DNA of 64,000 bases from Streptomyces hoynatensis (GTDB lineage: Bacteria > Actinomycetota > Actinomycetes > Streptomycetales > Streptomycetaceae), in assembly GCF_003626535.1 (NCBI RefSeq), contig NZ_RBAL01000004.1, positions 248,001-312,000 on the forward strand, written 5' to 3'. Positions within the stretch are counted from its first letter, which is position 1. Every line of letters starts with the position of its first letter. Under the pieces are notes generated by a model. It worked only from the letters and a program-made list of their open reading frames with translations. It ran no database searches and was not told the origin of the DNA. Shown here piece after piece: positions 33,548 through 42,543 of the stretch. A program made the translations under genes and the position numbers.

Positions 33548-34798
33548 ATGCCCGACAGCGCTGACAAGTACATCGGAGCCCGAATCGCCGGGTACCGGCG
33601 TGACCGCGGGCTCACCCAGACCGGCCTGGCCATGCGGGCCCACGTCTCCAAGTCGCTGGTGTCCAAGGTCGAGTGCGGCCAGCGGGGCGCCAGTCCCGAG
33701 TTCATCGCGGCGTGCGGACGGGCGCTGGGCGTGACGCCCGCCGAACTGCTCGGCCAGCCCTACCGGGACGAACTCCGCGCCGACGAGCTGGACCTGCTGA
33801 TCCAGCCGATCCGCGAGGCGCTGAACCTCTACAATGTCGGCGGGGACCCGGCCCTCCGTCCCCGTACCATCGAGGAACTGGCCGACGAACGCGACCGGTT
33901 GAGCGGCCTGATCCACCGCACGGAGCTGAAGGCCGCGGCCATCGACCTCCCGGCACTCCTCGCCGAGACCACCACCGCGGCCCACGAGACCGGGCATCCG
34001 CAGGCGTGGGCGCTGCTGTGCGGCCTGAACCGTGTCGCCTTCAACCTCGCCTCCAAGCTCGGGTTTCAGGATCTCGCCTTGCTCGCCGCGAGCCGCACGG
34101 AGTGGGCAGCCGCCCGCGCGCAGGATCCCCTTCTCGCCGCCATGGGCACGTGGATGAGTGCGAACGTCTGCTCCCGGTACGGCGAGTTCCGTACCGGGCT
34201 GCGGCTCCAGGAACGCGGCATGCGCCTCGCCCAGGACGCCGAACCCGGCATCGAACGGGACGCGGCCATCGGGCAGAAGCACCTCGCCAGCGCGGTGCTG
34301 GCCGCCCGGCTGCGGGACGCCGGCGCCGCGGCGGGCCACCTGGCCGAGGCGGAGCGCTATGCGCAGCGCACCGGCGAGGCGACTCCGGAGAGGTGGCTGG
34401 GAGCGCACGCCCCCACGAGTAACGACCCGGTCGGATTCCGGGCCCGGGGCGTGCACTGGTACGTCTTCGGCCCGACCAACGTGAAGGCGCACAAGATCGC
34501 GGCGCTGGCGGATCAGAACCGGTTCGCCGAAGCGGTCAAGGTCGCCGAATCCCTGCACCTTCCGGCACGGTGGCCGGTGATGCGCGCCGGCCAGGTCCAC
34601 ATCGACGCGGCGCGCTCCTACCTGTGGGCGGGACGGGAGGACGCCGCGTTCATCAGCCTCCTGAAGGCCCGGCGCATCGCCGCTGAGCAGACCCGGTACC
34701 ACCCGCAGGTGCGGGAAACCGTCACGCAGCTGCGTCGCCGTGAGCGGTCGAGGAGCGGGTCGCTCGCACACTTCGCCGAGTGGGTGGGCATTTCCTGA
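33548..34798 (+). CDS. XRE-family regulator with long C-terminal helical domain (copy 2)
   Basis: A 416-residue regulator paralogous to the one at 9158. The N-terminal helix-turn-helix is RIAGYRRDRGLTQTGLAMRA then VSKSLVSKVECGQRGASPEF; the remainder is TPR-like and ends TRYHPQVRETVTQLRRRE..SLAHFAEWVGIS, closely matching the end of copy 1. The HTH sequences differ clearly, so DNA specificity may too, although upstream elements are similar. It precedes a nearly identical small Cys/His-rich gene. GGGAG lies before the ATG. Confidence 0.88.
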   Translation: MPDSADKYIGARIAGYRRDRGLTQTGLAMRAHVSKSLVSKVECGQRGASPEFIAACGRALGVTPAELLGQPYRDELRADELDLLIQPIREALNLYNVGGDPALRPRTIEELADERDRLSGLIHRTELKAAAIDLPALLAETTTAAHETGHPQAWALLCGLNRVAFNLASKLGFQDLALLAASRTEWAAARAQDPLLAAMGTWMSANVCSRYGEFRTGLRLQERGMRLAQDAEPGIERDAAIGQKHLASAVLAARLRDAGAAAGHLAEAERYAQRTGEATPERWLGAHAPTSNDPVGFRARGVHWYVFGPTNVKAHKIAALADQNRFAEAVKVAESLHLPARWPVMRAGQVHIDAARSYLWAGREDAAFISLLKARRIAAEQTRYHPQVRETVTQLRRRERSRSGSLAHFAEWVGIS

Positions 34799-34810
34799 CG
34801 ACGGCGCGCA

Positions 34811-34830
34811 GTTGCACAGTTCCGTGCAAC
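34811..34830. promoter_or_regulatory. Perfect 7-bp inverted repeat between regulator and small gene
   Basis: GTTGCAC (34811-34817) and GTGCAAC (34824-34830) with a 6-base spacer, 13 bases after the regulator stop codon. It could be a terminator or an operator for the small gene at 34897; copy 1 of the module lacks it. Confidence 0.4.
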
Positions 34831-34896
34831 TTCCAGCGTGGCCGGGTCGGCACGATGTGACGGTCAGCACAGGGATCGTTACAGCAGGAGTCGACC

Positions 34897-35082
34897 GTGA
34901 CGATGCAGCAGGATTCGGCGTTTCCGCCTTCCGCGGGGCGCCTGTACATCTCTTTGGCGTGTGCGGAGCGGCGTTGTGAGGAGTGTCGTCAGCATGAGGC
35001 GCGGGCGCCTGAGCCGGAGAACGGGATCGCGTTCGATCCGTGTGCGCATGGGTGTCACACCACCCGCGTGCCCGCGCCGTGA
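34897..35082 (+). CDS. Small Cys/His-rich protein (copy 2)
   Basis: A 61-residue protein identical to copy 1 through residue 43 (apart from the start codon, GTG here), keeping Cys22, Cys27, Cys30, His33, Cys49, His51, Cys53 and His54. Its tail HTTRVPAP is different from copy 1 but matches the last residues of the zinc-ribbon-like protein that follows copy 1 (RTTRVPAP), at DNA level as well. The simplest reading is that the second gene of the module was deleted here, fusing its last codons to the small gene. GGAG precedes the start. Function unknown. Confidence 0.73.
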   Translation: MTMQQDSAFPPSAGRLYISLACAERRCEECRQHEARAPEPENGIAFDPCAHGCHTTRVPAP

Positions 35083-35217
35083 CCCCGTGATGGTGCCGCA
35101 CCGTCGTGCGCTGCCCGGGGGCGGCGGGCGAGCCGGGCGGGAGGGCGCGGCGGTGCGGGGCTAGGCCGCCGGCGGCGCGGCCCGCAACGCCCGCGCGCCG
35201 CAGCCCGGTTGGGGCGT

Positions 35218-36060
35218 TCACACGTCGCGGCGCCGGACGGTGAGCACCGCGACGGCCACCGCGGCCGGCGGCCACAGCACGTACACCGCCCAGGAGCCGG
35301 GCACCGTCGGGCGGAGGAACGGGCCCCCGCCGTCGGGCCAGGTGTCGACCAGCCGTTCCCAGGAGGGCTGGATCAGCGCATGCCTGAGGTCCGCCGACCA
35401 GCGCCTGTCCTCGGCCAGGAAGGGCGGGAGCAGCAGCAGCGCGGAGGTGGTGACGACCACGGTCGTCGCCACGTGCCGCAGCAGCGCGCCGATGCCGAGG
35501 CCCGCCAGGGCGCACACGGGCGCCACCAGCGTGGCCGCCGCGAGGGCCCGCGGCGCGCCGGGCTCGCCGAGCGCCCCGGCCACGTCCGCGCCGTTCATGA
35601 TCACCTGGACGGAGACGAAGGAACCCGCGGAGACGAGGAGGCCGGCCGCCGTCCACAACACGGCCTGCACGACGGCCTTGGCCAGCATCACCGAACCGCG
35701 GGCCGGGACGGCCACCGTGGTCGTTCTGATCAGGCCGCTGCCGTACTCGCCGGCCACGCTGAGCGCGCCCACGCTGCCCGACACCAGGATCAGCGTCATG
35801 AAGCCGAGGGGGGTGAACGCGTCCCGCAGGCGCTGCGCGGAGGGCGCGATGCCCGGGTAATCGCCCTTGTTGTCCAGGGCCGTGAAGGTCGCGGCCCCGA
35901 TGACGAACACCACGAGCAGCCCCAGCAGCCAGGGCGTGGAACGCAGCGACCTCGTCTTGATCCACTCCGCGGCCACCAGGTCGCCGAAGCGGGCCCTCGG
36001 CTCGTTTGCGGGCGGGGGAGCGGCGGGTGGCGGGGGAGCGGCGGGTGCGGGGGCGTTCAT
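35218..36060 (-). CDS. ABC-2 type transporter permease
   Basis: A 280-residue membrane protein with about six hydrophobic segments. It begins with a Pro/Ala-rich cytoplasmic leader, then FGDLVAAEWIKTRSLRSTPW, which is typical of Streptomyces ABC-2 permeases, and VSVAGEYGSGLIRTTTVAVP-like sequence (here LSVAGEYGSGLIRTTT). It partners the ATPase gene upstream; its ATG overlaps that gene's stop (ATGA). Substrate unknown; such exporters paired with a LuxR-type two-component system often respond to cell-envelope or antibiotic stress. Confidence 0.87.
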   Translation of the reverse strand: MNAPAPAAPPPPAAPPPANEPRARFGDLVAAEWIKTRSLRSTPWLLGLLVVFVIGAATFTALDNKGDYPGIAPSAQRLRDAFTPLGFMTLILVSGSVGALSVAGEYGSGLIRTTTVAVPARGSVMLAKAVVQAVLWTAAGLLVSAGSFVSVQVIMNGADVAGALGEPGAPRALAAATLVAPVCALAGLGIGALLRHVATTVVVTTSALLLLPPFLAEDRRWSADLRHALIQPSWERLVDTWPDGGGPFLRPTVPGSWAVYVLWPPAAVAVAVLTVRRRDV

Positions 36061-37085
36061 GCGTCCTTGCCTTTCCTCGTGGGTTCCGCCTCGTCGCGGC
36101 GGCCAGGCGCGCGCCCGGGGTCAGGGCGGCCGCCGGGGGAGGGGCGTTCGGCCGCCCCGGGGCCGCCCGGCGTGCGGTACTCGGCGCTGTCCGCGGTCAT
36201 GTCCATGAACGCCGCCTCCAGGGAGGCGGCGCGGGTGGTCAGTTCGTTCACCTGGAGGCCGTGCCGCAGGGCCAGCGCCCCGATGCGGTCCGCGGCCAGG
36301 CCGGTGACGGCGAGGCGTTCCGCCCCGGCCGAGCCCTCCGGCTCCACCGCGGCGCCCTCGGCCACCAGCACGCGGGTCAGCTCGGCGGCCTGCGGGGTGC
36401 CCACCACCACCGTCCGCCCCCCGGCGCGCGCCGCGAACTCCCGCACCGACTCGGCGGCGAGCAGCCTGCCCTGCCCGATGACGACCAGCCGGTCGGCCGT
36501 GTTCTCCAGCTCCCCCATCAGGTGGCTGGAGAGGAAGACGGTTCGCCCCTCGGCGGCCAGGCGGCGCAGCAGCCGCCGCGTCCAGCGCACGCCCTCGGCG
36601 TCCATGCCGTTGACCGGCTCGTCGAACAGCAGCACCGGCGGGTCCCCGAGCAGCGCGGCCGCGATGCCGAGCCGCTGCTTCATGCCGAGGGAGAACCCGC
36701 CGATGCGGCGCCCGGCCGCCCTGGCAAGCCCCACCTCGTCGAGCACCTCGCCCACCCGCCGCCGCGGCAGGCCGTTGCCGCGGGCCAGCGCCCACAGGTG
36801 CGCGGCGGCGCTGCGCCCGCCGTGCACCTGCTGCGCGTCCAGCAGCGCGCCCACGTGCCGCAGCCCGCGGGGGTGGGAGGCGAACGGGACCCCGCCGACC
36901 CGCGCGGTGCCGCCGGTGGGCCGCTCCAGGCCCAGGATCAGCCGCAGCGTCGTCGTCTTGCCCGCGCCGTTCGGGCCGAGGAAGCCCGTCACCTGCCCCG
37001 GCCTGACGGTGAAGGACAGCCGGTCCACGGCCGTCTTGTCACCGTACTTCTTGGTGAGTTCGTCGACTTCGATCACGTCGGCCAC
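36057..37085 (-). CDS. ABC transporter ATP-binding protein
   Basis: A 342-residue ATPase: Walker A GPNGAGKTTTLRL, Q-loop region LLDAQQ, signature FSLGMKQRLGIAAALLG, Walker B LLFDEPVNGMD and switch His SSHLMGELE. The C-terminal ~130 residues form the accessory domain found in ABC-2 exporters, with a disordered charged tail. Start at the GTG at 37085 (VADVIEVDELTKKYG); a GTG nine bases later is an alternative. Divergent from the sensor kinase gene across 125 bases, suggesting that the two-component system regulates it. Confidence 0.9.
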   Translation of the reverse strand: MADVIEVDELTKKYGDKTAVDRLSFTVRPGQVTGFLGPNGAGKTTTLRLILGLERPTGGTARVGGVPFASHPRGLRHVGALLDAQQVHGGRSAAAHLWALARGNGLPRRRVGEVLDEVGLARAAGRRIGGFSLGMKQRLGIAAALLGDPPVLLFDEPVNGMDAEGVRWTRRLLRRLAAEGRTVFLSSHLMGELENTADRLVVIGQGRLLAAESVREFAARAGGRTVVVGTPQAAELTRVLVAEGAAVEPEGSAGAERLAVTGLAADRIGALALRHGLQVNELTTRAASLEAAFMDMTADSAEYRTPGGPGAAERPSPGGRPDPGRAPGRRDEAEPTRKGKDA

Positions 37086-37210
37086 GGTGCCAGGGCGGCG
37101 GGCGCCCGGGCATCGGACCGCCGGACGCAATGCCGGGCCGCCGCTTCCGCCCACGGGCGTAGTCCCGCGGGCTCATGCCCGCGGCGGCCGGCCCGGTTAA
37201 CCTCGCGGCT

Positions 37211-38440
37211 ATGGACGCGACCCGCAACGCACCCCTGGCGGGGCTGTGGCACCGGCTCGGCCCGGCCCTGGGCTGGACCACCGCCGCCTTCCTCCTCACC
37301 GGCCCCCACGTGCAGCTGCTCGCCGTGGCCTGCCTCGACTACCGCAACGGGCTGGCGCCGCTCATCCCCTTCGCCCTGCCGGCGGCCGTGGCGGTCACCC
37401 TGCTGCTGCGGCGCTTCCCGCTGCCTGCCCTCGCCCTGCTCCTGACCTCGGCGCTCCTGCCCGCGCTGCTCTCCTTCCCGCCGGACGCGCTGCGCGGGGT
37501 ATCCGGCAACGAGCTGGTCTTCGAGGAGATCGGGCCCGCCGCCCTCGCGCTGTGCCACATCGCCGCCGCCCGGCCGCCCCGCACGGTCCTCGCCGCGGCC
37601 GGCCTCGTGTGCGCCACCCTCGCCGGCTTCGAGACGCTCAGGCTGTGCCAGGGGGTCGCCCTGGCCGACACGCGCGGCCAGCTGGAGGTCGCGGGGCAGT
37701 TCGCGTTCGCCCTGCTGGTCGGCCACACCATCCAGCAGCGCCGCGTTTCGGCGGAGGAGGCCAGGGCCAGGGCCACGGAACGCGCCATCACCGCGGAACG
37801 GCTCAGGATCGCCCGCGAGTTGCACGACATGGTCGCCCACAGCGTCGGGATCATCGCCATCCAGGCGGGCGTCGGCAACCGCGTCATCGAGACCCAGCCC
37901 GCCGAGGCCCGGGCGGCGCTGCGCGCCATCGAGGCCACCAGCCGGGAGACCCTCTCCGGCCTGCGGCGCACCCTGGTCGCGCTGCGCCGCGGCGAGCCGG
38001 CGGACGGGCGGGAGCAGCAGCCGCCCGACGCCCCGGCCCCCGGCCTCGCGGACCTGGAGCGGCTGGCCGCCGGCGCCCGCGACGGCGGCGTGCTGGTCGC
38101 CGTCCGCACCCGCGGCGAGCCGCGCCCGCTGCCGCCCGACCTGGACCTGGCCGCCTACCGCATCGTGCAGGAGGCCGTGACCAACGTCGTCCGGCACGCC
38201 GGCACCGAAAGCTGCCAGGTCACCGTCGACTACGGCAGCGAGGACCTCGGCCTGGAGATCGTGGACGCGGGCCGCGGCGTGCCCGGCCGCCTCCGGGAGG
38301 GCTTCGGGCTCACCGGCATGCGCGAGCGGGTCGGGCTGCTGCACGGCGAGTTCAGCGCGGGGCCGCGCCCCCTGGGCGGGTTCCGGGTCGCGGCCAGCCT
38401 GCCGCTGGCCGAGCGCGCCGGGGCCCTGGCGGCCCGGTGA
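37211..38440 (+). CDS. Two-component sensor histidine kinase (HisKA_3)
   Basis: A 409-residue NarL/DesK-type kinase. The N-terminal third holds several membrane helices (AAFLLTGPHVQLLAVACL, LPALALLLTSALLPALL, TVLAAAGLVCATLAG). The phospho-acceptor His lies in RIARELHDMVAHSVGIIAIQ, and the ATPase domain has EAVTNVVRHAG, EIVDAGRGV and GFGLTGMRERVGLLHG. TAACCT (37198-37203) ends 7 bases before the ATG and no Shine-Dalgarno sequence is seen, so the mRNA may be leaderless. It overlaps its response regulator by four bases and is divergent from an ABC exporter. Confidence 0.92.
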   Translation: MDATRNAPLAGLWHRLGPALGWTTAAFLLTGPHVQLLAVACLDYRNGLAPLIPFALPAAVAVTLLLRRFPLPALALLLTSALLPALLSFPPDALRGVSGNELVFEEIGPAALALCHIAAARPPRTVLAAAGLVCATLAGFETLRLCQGVALADTRGQLEVAGQFAFALLVGHTIQQRRVSAEEARARATERAITAERLRIARELHDMVAHSVGIIAIQAGVGNRVIETQPAEARAALRAIEATSRETLSGLRRTLVALRRGEPADGREQQPPDAPAPGLADLERLAAGARDGGVLVAVRTRGEPRPLPPDLDLAAYRIVQEAVTNVVRHAGTESCQVTVDYGSEDLGLEIVDAGRGVPGRLREGFGLTGMRERVGLLHGEFSAGPRPLGGFRVAASLPLAERAGALAAR

Positions 38441-39102
38441 GCATCCGCGTCCTGCTCGCCGACGACCAGCCGCTGGTGCGGTCGGGGCTGCGCGTGCTCA
38501 TCGCGGACGCCGGGGACCTCCACGTCGTCGGCGAGGCCGCCACCGGGGCCGAGGCGGTGCGGCTGGCCAGGGAACTGCGGCCCGACGTGGTGCTGATGGA
38601 CATCAGGATGCCCGGCATGGACGGCATCGAGGCGACCCGCCTGATCACCGGCGGGGGCGGGCCCACCCGGGTCCTGGTGCTGACCACCTTCGACGAGGAC
38701 GCGCACGTCTACGGGGCGCTGCGGGCCGGGGCCAGCGGATTCGCCGTCAAGGACATGGCGCTCGACGACATCCTGGCCGCCGTCCGCGTGGTGGCCGCCG
38801 GGGACGCCCTCCTCGCGCCAGGCGTCACCCGGCGCCTGATCGCCGAGTTCCTGCGGCACGAGGACCGGGCCGGGCACCGGCCGCCGCGCCGCGAGGCCGA
38901 GGGCCTCACCGAACGCGAACGCGAGGTGCTGACCCTGGTGGGCCGCGGGCGCTCCAACGGCGAGATCGCCGGGGACCTGTTCATCTCCCAGGCCACCGCC
39001 AAGTCCCACGTGGCCCGCCTCTTCACGAAGCTCGGCGCCCGCGACCGGGTCCACCTGGTCATCCTGGCCTACGAGCTGGGGCTGGTCAGCCCCTCCGGCT
39101 GA
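38437..39102 (+). CDS. LuxR-family response regulator
   Basis: A 221-residue NarL/FixJ-type regulator. Receiver: acidic pair in LLADDQPLV, phospho-acceptor Asp in VVLMDIRMPGMDG, Thr in LTTFDED and Lys in FAVKDMAL. DNA-binding: LTEREREVLTLVGRGRSNGE and FISQATAKSHVARLFTKLG. The GTG start overlaps the kinase stop (GTGA). Probably controls the divergent ABC exporter. Confidence 0.94.
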   Translation: MSIRVLLADDQPLVRSGLRVLIADAGDLHVVGEAATGAEAVRLARELRPDVVLMDIRMPGMDGIEATRLITGGGGPTRVLVLTTFDEDAHVYGALRAGASGFAVKDMALDDILAAVRVVAAGDALLAPGVTRRLIAEFLRHEDRAGHRPPRREAEGLTEREREVLTLVGRGRSNGEIAGDLFISQATAKSHVARLFTKLGARDRVHLVILAYELGLVSPSG

Positions 39103-39846
39103 GGGGCGGCCCGCCGGCGCGCCTCGCCGGTTCGCGCCACCGTGTTTGTGCCGTTCGTGACCGGCGGGCCGGGAGCTGGGAGGGGCGGTGCGGAAAACAT
39201 GACGGAATATCCGGGCGGGCCGCGGGATGTCCCGGCGCGACCGTGAGTCCGGGCGGAAAATGATTGATTACCGGCACGTTAACAAGTGTCGCTCCGGGGG
39301 CTCAAATCCGGCTCTGTTGCCGTTATGGTGCGTTTCTTCTGACCCCGCGAGACATCGTCATGGAAACCCCGCCGACGGGCCAGGCGTTTCTCGGCCTCCT
39401 TTTTGTGAAACGCCTCACCCTCTTCCTTCTTATTCTGCACCCGCTTAACATGGGAAAGCTCCCAGATGAAGGGGGCCGCAGGGCCGAAGGGGCGGCACGT
39501 ACAGGACAGTACGCGTCCCTCGTCCTGGAAGAACGAGCCGTTTTCAGCATCACCGCACCCCCCACGGAAAAGTCCTGCCGCGCGGCCTTTGGTCCGGCCC
39601 AGGACGTTTCCCGCAGGCCGTGACCGCATCGGTGGCTGGAATTGGTCAGCCGGCCCCGTTGCCGCGGCGATGCCGCCCTGCCCTGCCCCACAAGGGCCCT
39701 TGGGAACAGCCCTGCGTCGCCCGATCCACGCGTGACCGGTTATCGGGTCCCACGGGGACTGCGCATGCCGCTGACAGATGGCCGTATGCGCCGCACCTCG
39801 TTTCCGGAAACGTATGTCCGGCACGCAAGACACCGATTGGAGAATC
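39103..39846. other. 744-bp intergenic region with palindromes
   Basis: No supported gene. Unusually AT-rich for this genome between 39195 and 39470. It has an inverted repeat AGGCGTTTC (39382-39390) / GAAACGCCT (39407-39415) and a perfect 14-bp palindrome CGTTTCCGGAAACG (39799-39812) 34 bases before the first DUF4360 ATG. Both are candidate regulatory sites; promoter boxes could not be fixed with confidence. Confidence 0.5.
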
Positions 39847-40500
39847 ATGCCCGGAGTACTTTTTGCCGGCGGAGCGGTCGCGGCGATGATCGCCTCGGCT
39901 CTTGCCGCCCAGGGCGCGCCGTCGGCCCTCGACACGCCCGAGAGCGTGCCCACCGAGCAGATCGAGATCAGCATCTCGACCATCAACGGCTCCGGTTGCC
40001 CTGCCGGGACCGCGGCCGTCGCCCCGTCCGCCGACAACACGGCCTTCACCGTCACCTACAGCGACTACCTGGCCCAGGTGGGCGTGGGCGCGACCCCGAC
40101 GGACTTCAGGAAGAACTGTCAGCTGAACCTCGACGTGCACATTCCGCAGGGCTTCACCTACGCGATCGCCTCGGTGGACTACCGCGGCTACGCGTACCTC
40201 GCGGACGGCGCCTCCGGCCTCCAGCAGGCGCAGTACTACTACCAGGGCTCCCCGGAGACCGCGACCTCCAGCACCACCTTCGCCGGGCCGTACGACGACA
40301 ACTGGCACACCACGGACTCCACGGAGTACGCGGACCTGATCTGGGCCCCGTGCGGCGAGGACAGGAACGTCAACATCAACACGGAACTCCGGGTCTACCG
40401 CGGCACCTCGGACACCACCAAGACGACCAGCCTGATGACCATGGACAGCACCGACGGCTCGGTCAGCACCACCTACCACCTCACCTGGAAGGAATGCTGA
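39847..40500 (+). CDS. Secreted DUF4360-family protein (copy A)
   Basis: A 217-residue exported protein. A short signal (VLFAGGAVAAMIASALAAQG) precedes the DUF4360 domain: INGSGCPAGTAAVAPSADN, FTVTYSDYLAQVGVGATP, FRKNCQLNLDVHIPQGFTYA and DYRGYAYLADGASG. Cysteines in GSGCP, RKNCQ, WAPCGE and the C-terminal KEC probably form two disulfides. Family function is unknown; members are secreted by actinobacteria and fungi. GGAG precedes the ATG. A paralogue lies 382 bases downstream with a matching leader (CACCGATTGGAGAA). Confidence 0.85.
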   Translation: MPGVLFAGGAVAAMIASALAAQGAPSALDTPESVPTEQIEISISTINGSGCPAGTAAVAPSADNTAFTVTYSDYLAQVGVGATPTDFRKNCQLNLDVHIPQGFTYAIASVDYRGYAYLADGASGLQQAQYYYQGSPETATSSTTFAGPYDDNWHTTDSTEYADLIWAPCGEDRNVNINTELRVYRGTSDTTKTTSLMTMDSTDGSVSTTYHLTWKEC

Positions 40501-40630
40501 GCACGCCGTCCGCCGGCGGCTGAGGCCGCCGGGCCCGCTCCGCCCCGCCGTCCCGGTGAGCGGCGCGGCCCGGCAGCCGCCTGCCCGCCGGCGGGACACA
40601 GTGGGAAAAAGGGGGACCACCCCCCGAGTG

Positions 40631-40686
40631 CGGAGTGATGTTTCCGCTTGCCGTCTGTCCACCGCAGAGTCGGAAACATCACTCCG
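40631..40686. promoter_or_regulatory. 16-bp perfect inverted repeat between DUF4360 genes
   Basis: CGGAGTGATGTTTCCG (40631-40646) and CGGAAACATCACTCCG (40671-40686) are perfect inverted copies separated by 24 bases. It could be a large operator or an RNA stem; there is no U-tract. It shares TTTCCG/CGGAAA with the palindrome before copy A, hinting at a common regulator. Confidence 0.5.
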
Positions 40687-40881
40687 ATCCGGCCCCGAAG
40701 GGCAAGCGCCGTAGCAACCGGCGCTCTCCTACCGGGCCTTGGCATGCACCGTACCAGGAACGGCGCCTCCCCTCCGCCTGGCGGCGTGAATGTGACTCAC
40801 GCTGCACGGCCTCATCCTTCTCGTGGACCGCGCGCGCCCCTCGTGGCCGGCGCGGTCCATCGACCACCGATTGGAGAACCC

Positions 40882-41538
40882 ATGCCCGGTGCTCTCATCG
40901 TCGGCGGCGCGCTCGCTGCCCTGTTCGCCACCTCGACGTCCGGCCAGCTCGCCTCCCCGCCGTACTTCGAGGACGCGCCCTCCGACCACATGGAGATCCA
41001 GGTCGTCACCGTCAACGGATCCGGCTGTCCCGAAGGCACCACCGCGGTCGACGTCTCCGAGGACAACACCGCCTTCACCGTCACCTACAGCGACTACCTG
41101 GCCCAGGTGGGCGTGGGCGCGACCCCGACCGACTTCAGGAAGAACTGCCAGCTCAACCTGGCCGTCCAGGTGCCGCAGGGCTTCACCTACGCGATCGCCT
41201 CGGTCGACTACCGCGGCTACGCCTACCTGGCGGACGGCGCCTCCGCCATCCAGAAGGCGAGCTACTACTTCCAGGGCTCGCCCGACACCGCCCAGTACAG
41301 CCACCAGTTCACCGGCGCCTTCGACGACAACTGGCTGGCCACCGACGTCACCGACATCGAGTCCCTGGTCTATGCGCCCTGCGGCGAGGTCAGGAACTTC
41401 AACATCAACACCGAGCTGCGGGTCAACCCCGGCACCTCGGACACCAGCGAGACGACGAGCCTGATCACGATGGACTCGGCGGACGGCGACCTCTCCACGA
41501 CGTATCAGCTGTCGTGGATGGAGTGCCCCGAGGACTGA
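40882..41538 (+). CDS. Secreted DUF4360-family protein (copy B)
   Basis: A 218-residue paralogue of copy A with nearly the same core (FTVTYSDYLAQVGVGATP, RKNCQLNLAVQVPQGFTYA, DYRGYAYLADGASA) and the same four cysteines (VNGSGCP, RKNCQ, YAPCGE, MECPED). Signal peptide GALIVGGALAALFATSTSG. DNA identity in the core is high, so the pair arose by recent tandem duplication. GGAG precedes the ATG. Divergence is concentrated at the N-terminus and in the middle strand region (QYSHQFTGAFDDNW). Role unknown. Confidence 0.85.
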   Translation: MPGALIVGGALAALFATSTSGQLASPPYFEDAPSDHMEIQVVTVNGSGCPEGTTAVDVSEDNTAFTVTYSDYLAQVGVGATPTDFRKNCQLNLAVQVPQGFTYAIASVDYRGYAYLADGASAIQKASYYFQGSPDTAQYSHQFTGAFDDNWLATDVTDIESLVYAPCGEVRNFNINTELRVNPGTSDTSETTSLITMDSADGDLSTTYQLSWMECPED

Positions 41539-41724
41539 CCGGAGCGCCGGGAGACCGGCACTCGCGGACGGCGCCCGCCCGCGTCCCGGCCGCCGCGACC
41601 AGCCAGGCGCGGCGGCCCCCCTCCGGGCCGCGGGCGGGCCCGTGCCCCCGGGCCCCGTCGTTGGTGTCGAACGGCCGGCCGGGTTAGGTTGTCCGGCGTC
41701 GCACACACCAACGGAGGCGAGTGC

Positions 41725-42543
41725 ATGACCGACCAGGCGGCGGAGCCAGGACCCGCGGGGCTCTCGAAGATAGACATCACCCGGCCGCACTCGGCCCGGA
41801 TCTGGAACTACCTCCTGGGCGGCAAGGACAACTACGAGGTCGACCGGGCGGCCGGCGACCGCATCGTCGCACTCGCCCCCGGCATGGTCGACATCACCCG
41901 CCACTCGCGTGCCTTCATCGGCCGCGTCGTGCGCCATCTCGCCGGTACGGCGGGAATCCGCCAGTTCCTCGACATCGGCACCGGGCTGCCCACCGTGGAC
42001 AACACCCACGAGATCGCCCAGCGGGTGGCCCCCGACTGCCGGATCGTCTACGTCGACAACGACCCCCTCGTCCTCGTGCACGCGCGCGCCCTGCTCACCA
42101 GCACCCCCGAGGGCGCCTGCGACTACCTGGAGGCGGACGCCAGGGACCCGGAGAAGATCCTGCGCGCGGCCGCCGCCACCCTCGACTTCAGCCGGCCGGT
42201 CGGCCTGATGCTCATGGGCATCCTCGGCCTGGTCAGCGACTACGACGAGGCCCGCGGCATCGTCGACCACCTGCTCGCGGCGCTGCCCGCGGGCAGCTAC
42301 CTCGCGCTGAACGACGGCACGGACACCGACCCCGCCTACGTCGAGGCCATCCGCCGCTACAACGCGGGAACCCGCGCCGTCCCCTACACCCCGCGCAGCC
42401 CCGAGCAGATCGAGGGCTACTTCCGCGGCCTGGACCTGCTCGAACCCGGCATCGTCTCCTGCTCCCAATGGCGCCTGGAAATCGCGCCCTTCGGCACCCC
42501 CCAGGAGGTCGCCTGCTACGGCGGAGTCGGCCGCAAACCGTGA
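41725..42543 (+). CDS. SAM-dependent methyltransferase, DUF574 type
   Basis: A 272-residue protein of the S-adenosyl methyltransferase family PF04672, very expanded in Streptomyces. Its signature N-terminus DITRPHSARIWNYLLGGKDN is followed by the SAM-binding FLDIGTGLPTVDNTHE, then VYVDNDPLVLVHARALL and GLMLMGILGLVSD. The substrate is unknown for nearly all members. The ATG at 41725 follows ACGGAGGCGAG. Monocistronic. Confidence 0.9.
   Translation: MTDQAAEPGPAGLSKIDITRPHSARIWNYLLGGKDNYEVDRAAGDRIVALAPGMVDITRHSRAFIGRVVRHLAGTAGIRQFLDIGTGLPTVDNTHEIAQRVAPDCRIVYVDNDPLVLVHARALLTSTPEGACDYLEADARDPEKILRAAAATLDFSRPVGLMLMGILGLVSDYDEARGIVDHLLAALPAGSYLALNDGTDTDPAYVEAIRRYNAGTRAVPYTPRSPEQIEGYFRGLDLLEPGIVSCSQWRLEIAPFGTPQEVACYGGVGRKP

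Noticed and set aside
40631..40686. Rho-independent terminator of the first DUF4360 gene
   Set aside because: The stem is 130 bases after the stop, has a 24-base loop and no U-tract; an operator or RNA element seems more likely.
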